Below are positions 60,417 to 64,000 of a stretch of DNA of 64,000 bases, one piece after another. The notes beneath the pieces are model-generated. The model did no database searches. It saw only the letters and a list, made by a program, of their open reading frames with translations, and had not been told where the DNA came from. Each line of letters opens with the position of its first letter. Position 1 is the stretch's first letter. The position numbers were made by a program, and so were the translations under genes. Origin of the DNA: Streptomyces sp. DT2A-34 (GTDB lineage Bacteria; Actinomycetota; Actinomycetes; Streptomycetales; Streptomycetaceae); assembly GCF_030499515.1 (NCBI RefSeq), contig NZ_JASTWJ010000001.1:7172001-7236000 (forward strand). Reading direction: 5' to 3'.

Positions 60417-61355
60417 ATGTCATTGCCACTCCAGGGACTGTCCGCCATCGTCACCGGCGCCGGCCGCGGTCTGGGCCGGGCCGAGGCGCTCGAACTCGCC
60501 CGGCTCGGCGCGGCCGTCGTCGTCAACGACTACGGGCAGCCGGGCCGGGACGGCTCGGGCGAGGCCTCCACCGGGCCCGCCGAGGAGGTCGCCGCCGAGA
60601 TACGGAAGGCGGGCGGCAGGGCGCTCGCCCACACCGGGGACGTCGCCGACTTCCAACAGGCCGGTCAGCTGGTCGAGTTGGCGATCGCCGAGTTCGGCAA
60701 GCTGGACATCCTGGTCAACAACGCGGGCATCCTGCGCGACCGCATGGTCTTCTCCATGGCGGAGGAGGAGTGGGACTCGGTGATCCGGGTCCACCTCAAG
60801 GGCCACTTCAACACCATCCGCTTCGCCGCCGCGCACTGGCGCGAGCGGTCCAAGGCGGCGGGAGGGCCGGTCTACGGGCGAGTCGTGAACACCTCGTCGG
60901 AGGCGTTCCTCGCGGGTTCCGCGGGACAGCCCAACTACGCGGCGGCCAAGGGCGGAATCGTCGGGCTCACCACCTCCACGGCCCTCGCGCTCGCCAAGTA
61001 CGGCGTGACGGCGAACGCCATCTGCCCACGCGCCCGGACCCGTATGACCGAGGACGTCTTCGCGGGCCTCGACCAGCCGGACCACGGCCTGGACCCGCTC
61101 GCTCCCGAGCATGTCGCCCCACTCGTCGGCTACTTGGCCTCGCCCGCCGCCGCCCGGATCAACGGCCAGCTGCTCGTCGTGCACGGCGGCATGGTCGCGA
61201 TCGTCGAACGGCCGCGGGTCGCCGCGAAGTTCGACAGCAAGCAGGAGGCCTTCACGTACGACGAGCTGGACGCCGTACTCGGTCCGCACTACGCGGACCG
61301 GCCGCAGGGGGAGACCTTCGGTGCGGTGGAGGCGCTGGGCCTGAAGAGGACGTAG
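60417..61355 (+). CDS. Short-chain dehydrogenase, 17-beta-HSD4/Hsd4A-like (3-hydroxyacyl-CoA dehydrogenase)
   Basis: 312 residues, ATG at 60417 with GAAGGGA. Cofactor motif Thr-Gly-Ala-Gly-Arg-Gly-Leu-Gly-Arg (about 13-21), Asn-Asn-Ala-Gly-Ile-Leu-Arg-Asp-Arg (about 100-108), catalytic Ser in Asn-Thr-Ser-Ser and Tyr-x-x-x-Lys as Asn-Tyr-Ala-Ala-Ala-Lys (about 177-182). The long C-terminal extension and the Asn-Asp-Tyr/Gly insert mark the multifunctional beta-oxidation subgroup. It follows hydratase and dehydrogenase, so it likely acts on the hydroxyacyl-CoA made by the MaoC enzyme. Confidence 0.9.
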   Translation: MSLPLQGLSAIVTGAGRGLGRAEALELARLGAAVVVNDYGQPGRDGSGEASTGPAEEVAAEIRKAGGRALAHTGDVADFQQAGQLVELAIAEFGKLDILVNNAGILRDRMVFSMAEEEWDSVIRVHLKGHFNTIRFAAAHWRERSKAAGGPVYGRVVNTSSEAFLAGSAGQPNYAAAKGGIVGLTTSTALALAKYGVTANAICPRARTRMTEDVFAGLDQPDHGLDPLAPEHVAPLVGYLASPAAARINGQLLVVHGGMVAIVERPRVAAKFDSKQEAFTYDELDAVLGPHYADRPQGETFGAVEALGLKRT

Positions 61356-61385
61356 AGACGGGAACGGGACGGGGACGAAACGGGA

Positions 61386-61416
61386 ACGGCCCCGTCCCGC
61401 AGGGGGACAGGGCCGT
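61386..61416 (+). terminator. Terminator of the MaoC operon
   Basis: ACGGCCC (61386-61392) with GGGCCGT (61410-61416) and GTCCC (61394-61398) with GGGAC (61404-61408), one bulge. Lies 30 bases after the SDR stop. Confidence 0.75.
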
Positions 61417-61438
61417 ATGCCGTTGCCGGCGCGCGGCG

Positions 61439-61603
61439 TCAGGCCGCCGTCTCGGTCTCCTCGACCGGCTTGCGGTGACGGCCGCGGGGAGCCGCCTCGC
61501 TGTCGTGGGCCGAGACGGGACCCCGGTGCCTGCCGTGGCCGGAGGCCTTGTGAACGTCGTGAACGTCGGCCGGCCCCGGCTGGGTCGTGCTGGCGTTACT
61601 CAT
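61439..61603 (-). CDS. Small hydrophilic hypothetical protein
   Basis: 54 residues from the ATG at 61603, preceded by GGGGTGAG. Rich in His, Gly, Arg and Asp (Gly-His-Gly-Arg-His-Arg-Gly and Arg-Gly-Arg-His-Arg repeats), with no hydrophobic core; probably disordered. Similar short proteins occur in Streptomyces; no function known. Confidence 0.55.
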   Translation of the reverse strand: MSNASTTQPGPADVHDVHKASGHGRHRGPVSAHDSEAAPRGRHRKPVEETETAA

Positions 61604-61698
61604 CGGAAAACTCACCCCGTCAACATGATCTTTCTTACAGCCGGGCGAGTTTAACCAGACGACCACGGGCCGAATCCAGGCGGCCACGCCAACCGCCA

Positions 61699-62898
61699 CT
61701 ACTTCGTTACAAGACCACCCAACGGCGCTTGCTGCAACGGCACGGGGCGCGTCGCCGCGGGGACCGAGGGGGCCTCCGTGGGTGCCGCGTCATGCCGTTG
61801 GCCCTCCGCGGCGCCGTCGTGGCTTGTCGCGCCCGCGCGGCGGCAGCCGCAATTCGAATCCGGCCCCGCGCCCCTTTGGGGCGCCTCCCACCGCGCTACT
61901 CCACAGGGCACCGCCCTCGTCGTGTACGGCAGTTGCAGCACCCCGTCCCGCGACCACAGCCCGGCCCCCGCCAACCACCCCTCGGGCGCCGGAAGATGAC
62001 GTACCCGGCGCTCGGCCGGCCGCCACACACCCACCCAGCTCCCGACCGGCCCGTCGATGCGCAGCGCCACCCCGCAGCTCTCCGGCGTCAGCACCTGCCC
62101 CGGCTGGATCGCGAACGGCGTCACCGCGCAGTCGGGCACCCGCAGGCACTCCGGGAAGCGCACCGGCAGGGTGCTGCCCAGCACCCCCCAGCCCAACCGT
62201 TCCCGCCCCGGCGAGGGCGCGTCCGAGCGGATCAGCAGCAGCCCGCTGTCCGGGTCGGCGAGCAGCAGCCGGTCGTCGCTGTCGTCCGCGATCTGCAGCA
62301 GCGGCGACACCTCGCCGCCCCGCTCCAGATCGACCACGACGGCCTTCGTGCGGCCCCCGGACCCCCGGTCGAGCGCCAGCATCCGCCCGCCCCGGTCCAG
62401 CCACACCCCGCCCGAGCAGCGCCCCGGGACCTCCGCGACCTGCTCCGGCCCGAAGGCGCCCCCCGCCACCAGCCACACCGCGCTGGAGCGCCGGCCCGCC
62501 GCGAGGGCGTACGCCTTGTCGCCGCCCGGCGCCGGGGGCAGCATCCGCAGCCGGGTCCCCTCGTCCGGGCACTGGACCGCGCCCAGCGGCAGCTCACCGG
62601 TGCCGGGCCCGGTCGGGTAGAGCAGCGAGAAGATGTGCCGTCCGTCGGTGGGGCGGCGGATGAGGACCCGGCCGTCGCCCATGGGCTGCACCTCGGTGCC
62701 GGGCTCCTCCGGCTGGTGGGCGGGCAGCGGCACGGCGTAGGGCTCGGGGCCGTCCAGGGTCCAGCGCTCCGGGAACCAGCAGTCGCCGTCCAGCGCGAGA
62801 CGGGCGGCGTAGGAACCGTCCGCCGTGATGGTGCATACCGCCCGAGGCACATCGTCGTCCTCATGCTCCGCCGCGGGCTCGATTGCACAGGCCGTCAT
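61699..62898 (-). CDS. Hypothetical beta-propeller-like cytoplasmic protein
   Basis: 399 residues from the ATG at 62898 with GGAGGTGA nine bases before it. Repeating beta-rich units with Gly-Gly-Val-Trp-Leu-Asp-Arg-Gly-Gly, Val-Trp-Leu-Val-Ala-Gly-Gly and Leu-Leu-Leu-Ala-Asp-Pro-Asp-Ser-Gly suggest a propeller. No signal peptide or catalytic motif. The last ~55 residues (Ala-Pro-Gln-Arg-Gly-Ala-Gly onward) are encoded largely by a REP-like element and so are probably not part of the original fold. Confidence 0.75.
   Translation of the reverse strand: MTACAIEPAAEHEDDDVPRAVCTITADGSYAARLALDGDCWFPERWTLDGPEPYAVPLPAHQPEEPGTEVQPMGDGRVLIRRPTDGRHIFSLLYPTGPGTGELPLGAVQCPDEGTRLRMLPPAPGGDKAYALAAGRRSSAVWLVAGGAFGPEQVAEVPGRCSGGVWLDRGGRMLALDRGSGGRTKAVVVDLERGGEVSPLLQIADDSDDRLLLADPDSGLLLIRSDAPSPGRERLGWGVLGSTLPVRFPECLRVPDCAVTPFAIQPGQVLTPESCGVALRIDGPVGSWVGVWRPAERRVRHLPAPEGWLAGAGLWSRDGVLQLPYTTRAVPCGVARWEAPQRGAGPDSNCGCRRAGATSHDGAAEGQRHDAAPTEAPSVPAATRPVPLQQAPLGGLVTK
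61805..61885. repeat. REP-like element, long form, in the 3' end of a gene
   Basis: On the minus strand: GGGGCGCGGGG, then TTGCGGCTGCCGCCGCGCGG and GCGCGACAAGCCACGACGG. Same element as 30125-30200, but read in a different frame by its host gene. Confidence 0.7.
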
Positions 62899-62961
62899 GG
62901 TCCGGTCACCTCCAGTGACGAAGCTAGTTTTCGCACGCACAGGCGTGGGATCGGCGGGGTC

Positions 62962-62980
62962 CCCCTTTCACACAAAGGGG
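62962..62980. promoter_or_regulatory. Inverted repeat CCCCTTT-CACAC-AAAGGGG
   Basis: Perfect 7-bp arms in the 245-bp divergent region; a second one, GTGGCC/GGCCAC, is at about 63049-63067. Could be operators for either neighbour. Confidence 0.45.
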
Positions 62981-63143
62981 TGGCCGAGGAACGATTCGCC
63001 TGAGGAAACGGGGGGATTGTGCTGAGCCGGGCCGGTCGCGGCCACGGGGTGGCCAGTAGCCGGCCACGGACGCGATCCGCGCAGGACGCGAGCGGCTCCG
63101 GCACCGGTACAGCCGTACGGACCAGCCAGGTAGCCTTGCCCTC

Positions 63144-64000
63144 GTGCCCCGTCTGTCTGAAGTCATCGCCGCGCTGGAGAACCTGTGGCCCGCCGAGCGG
63201 GCCGAGTCCTGGGACGCGGTCGGCACCGTCGTGGGCGACCCCGACCAGGAGGTCTCCCGGGTCCTGTTCGCCGTCGACCCGGTCCAGGAGATCGTGGACG
63301 AGGCGGTGAAACTGGGCGCCGACCTGCTGGTCACCCACCACCCGCTCTACCTGCGCGGGACGACGACGGTCGCCGCCTCCACCTTCAAGGGCCGGGTCGT
63401 CCACACCCTGATCAAGAACGACATCGCGCTGCACGTCGCGCACACCAACGCGGACACGGCCGACCCGGGAGTCAGTGACGCGCTGGCCGGTGCGCTCGAT
63501 CTGCGGGTCGTGCGACCGCTGGTGCCGGACCCGACCGACCCGGACGGCCGCCGCGGCCTGGGCCGCGTCTGCGAGCTCGACCACCCGGTCACCGTCCGCG
63601 AACTCGCCGCCCGCGCCGCCGAACGGCTGCCCGCCACCGCACAGGGCATCCGCGTGGCCGGCGACCCCGAGGCGACGGTCCGCACCATCGCCGTCAGCGG
63701 CGGCTCCGGCGACAGCCTCTTCGACCAGGTGCGCGCCGCCGGCGTCGACGCCTTCCTCACCGCGGACCTCCGCCACCACCCGGCGTCCGAGGCCGTCGCC
63801 CACAGTCCTCTCGCGCTGCTCGACGCGGCGCACTGGGCCACCGAATGGCCCTGGTGCGAGCTGGCCGCCGCCCAGCTCGACGAGATCTCCGACCGCAACG
63901 GATGGGACCTGCGCGTCCACGTCTCGAAGACGGTCACCGACCCCTGGACCGCCCACGCGGCATCCACCGCCCACCCGTCGCCCGCCACCACCCTTCCAAC
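63144..64000 (+). CDS. Nif3-like dinuclear metal centre protein, 3' end cut by window
   Basis: About 285 residues visible, open at the right edge. Metal ligands: Val-Thr-His-His-Pro-Leu-Tyr (about 64-70), Ala-His-Thr-Asn-Ala-Asp (about 97-102), and later Asp-Ala-Ala-His-Trp-Ala-Thr-Glu. The usual GTP cyclohydrolase I type 2 / Nif3 length is 260-370. Forms ring-shaped hexamers with two metals per subunit; biochemical role uncertain (proposed hydrolase or metal chaperone). GTG at 63144, ribosome site weak. Confidence 0.92.
   Translation, partial: MPRLSEVIAALENLWPAERAESWDAVGTVVGDPDQEVSRVLFAVDPVQEIVDEAVKLGADLLVTHHPLYLRGTTTVAASTFKGRVVHTLIKNDIALHVAHTNADTADPGVSDALAGALDLRVVRPLVPDPTDPDGRRGLGRVCELDHPVTVRELAARAAERLPATAQGIRVAGDPEATVRTIAVSGGSGDSLFDQVRAAGVDAFLTADLRHHPASEAVAHSPLALLDAAHWATEWPWCELAAAQLDEISDRNGWDLRVHVSKTVTDPWTAHAASTAHPSPATTLP

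Overview
The window is chromosomal DNA of a Streptomyces or very close relative. The base composition is strongly G+C-rich with third-position bias, GTG and TTG starts and GTGA/ATGA stop-start overlaps are common, and it carries actinomycete hallmarks: a conservon, an XRE/DUF5753 + DUF397 + RsbW-like ATPase trio, an F420-dependent oxidoreductase and a KstR-type regulator. I see no phage, plasmid, insertion sequence, rRNA, tRNA or CRISPR array. About 58 protein genes are supported, plus three metabolite riboswitches.

Layout. 1-10 kb: a secreted HNH protein, a Mn2+ (yybP-ykoY) riboswitch driving a TMEM165/GDT1 exporter, a HAD phosphatase, a zinc-ribbon/peptidoglycan-binding membrane protein, a DHA2 efflux pump with a winged-helix-like tail, a repeat-rich gap, GNAT, two related small proteins, DUF1992, an FHA-like protein and an O-methyltransferase. 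10-16 kb: a 13-bp tandem repeat array, a DUF2330 protein, a GT87/PAP2 fusion and a polytopic membrane protein, the last two separated by a 268-bp tandem duplication. 16.4-20.2 kb: a complete conservon (cvnA-E) ending in a CYP157-like P450 without the ExxR motif. 20.3-23 kb: an indole prenyltransferase and a tryptophanase behind a leader ORF that contains a perfect intrinsic terminator. 23-24.7 kb: the developmental-regulator trio.

25-61 kb contains scattered genes resembling mycobacterial steroid side-chain catabolism: fadA5-like thiolase and divergent cyp125, a metallo-hydrolase, aldehyde dehydrogenase, 3Fe-4S ferredoxin, kstR itself, an Rv3520c-like F420 oxidoreductase, and a MaoC hydratase/alcohol dehydrogenase/SDR operon. 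Matches to the KstR operator TnnAACnnGTTnnA lie in front of most of them, so they probably form one regulon.

28.5-34.2 kb is a cobalamin-riboswitch-controlled ECF importer operon. Its two surface proteins resemble the two domains of mammalian intrinsic factor, and its ATPase gene carries a one-base frameshift. 38.6-38.9 kb holds a TPP riboswitch with no thiamine gene behind it. 39.7-43.9 kb is a three-gene glycosyltransferase/methyltransferase/toroid operon whose first gene ends in 23 tandem 12-residue repeats. 44.4-47.9 kb is an uncharacterised operon of a membrane-anchored binding protein, a VWA lipoprotein and a membrane protein. 49-57.7 kb is mostly housekeeping and envelope genes: amidase, two MFS pumps, an ECF sigma factor with a membrane partner, and an orphan response regulator. 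The right edge cuts a Nif3-like gene.

The features most worth following are the leader/terminator of the prenylindole operon, the split intrinsic-factor-like B12 system, the orphan TPP riboswitch and the KstR regulon.
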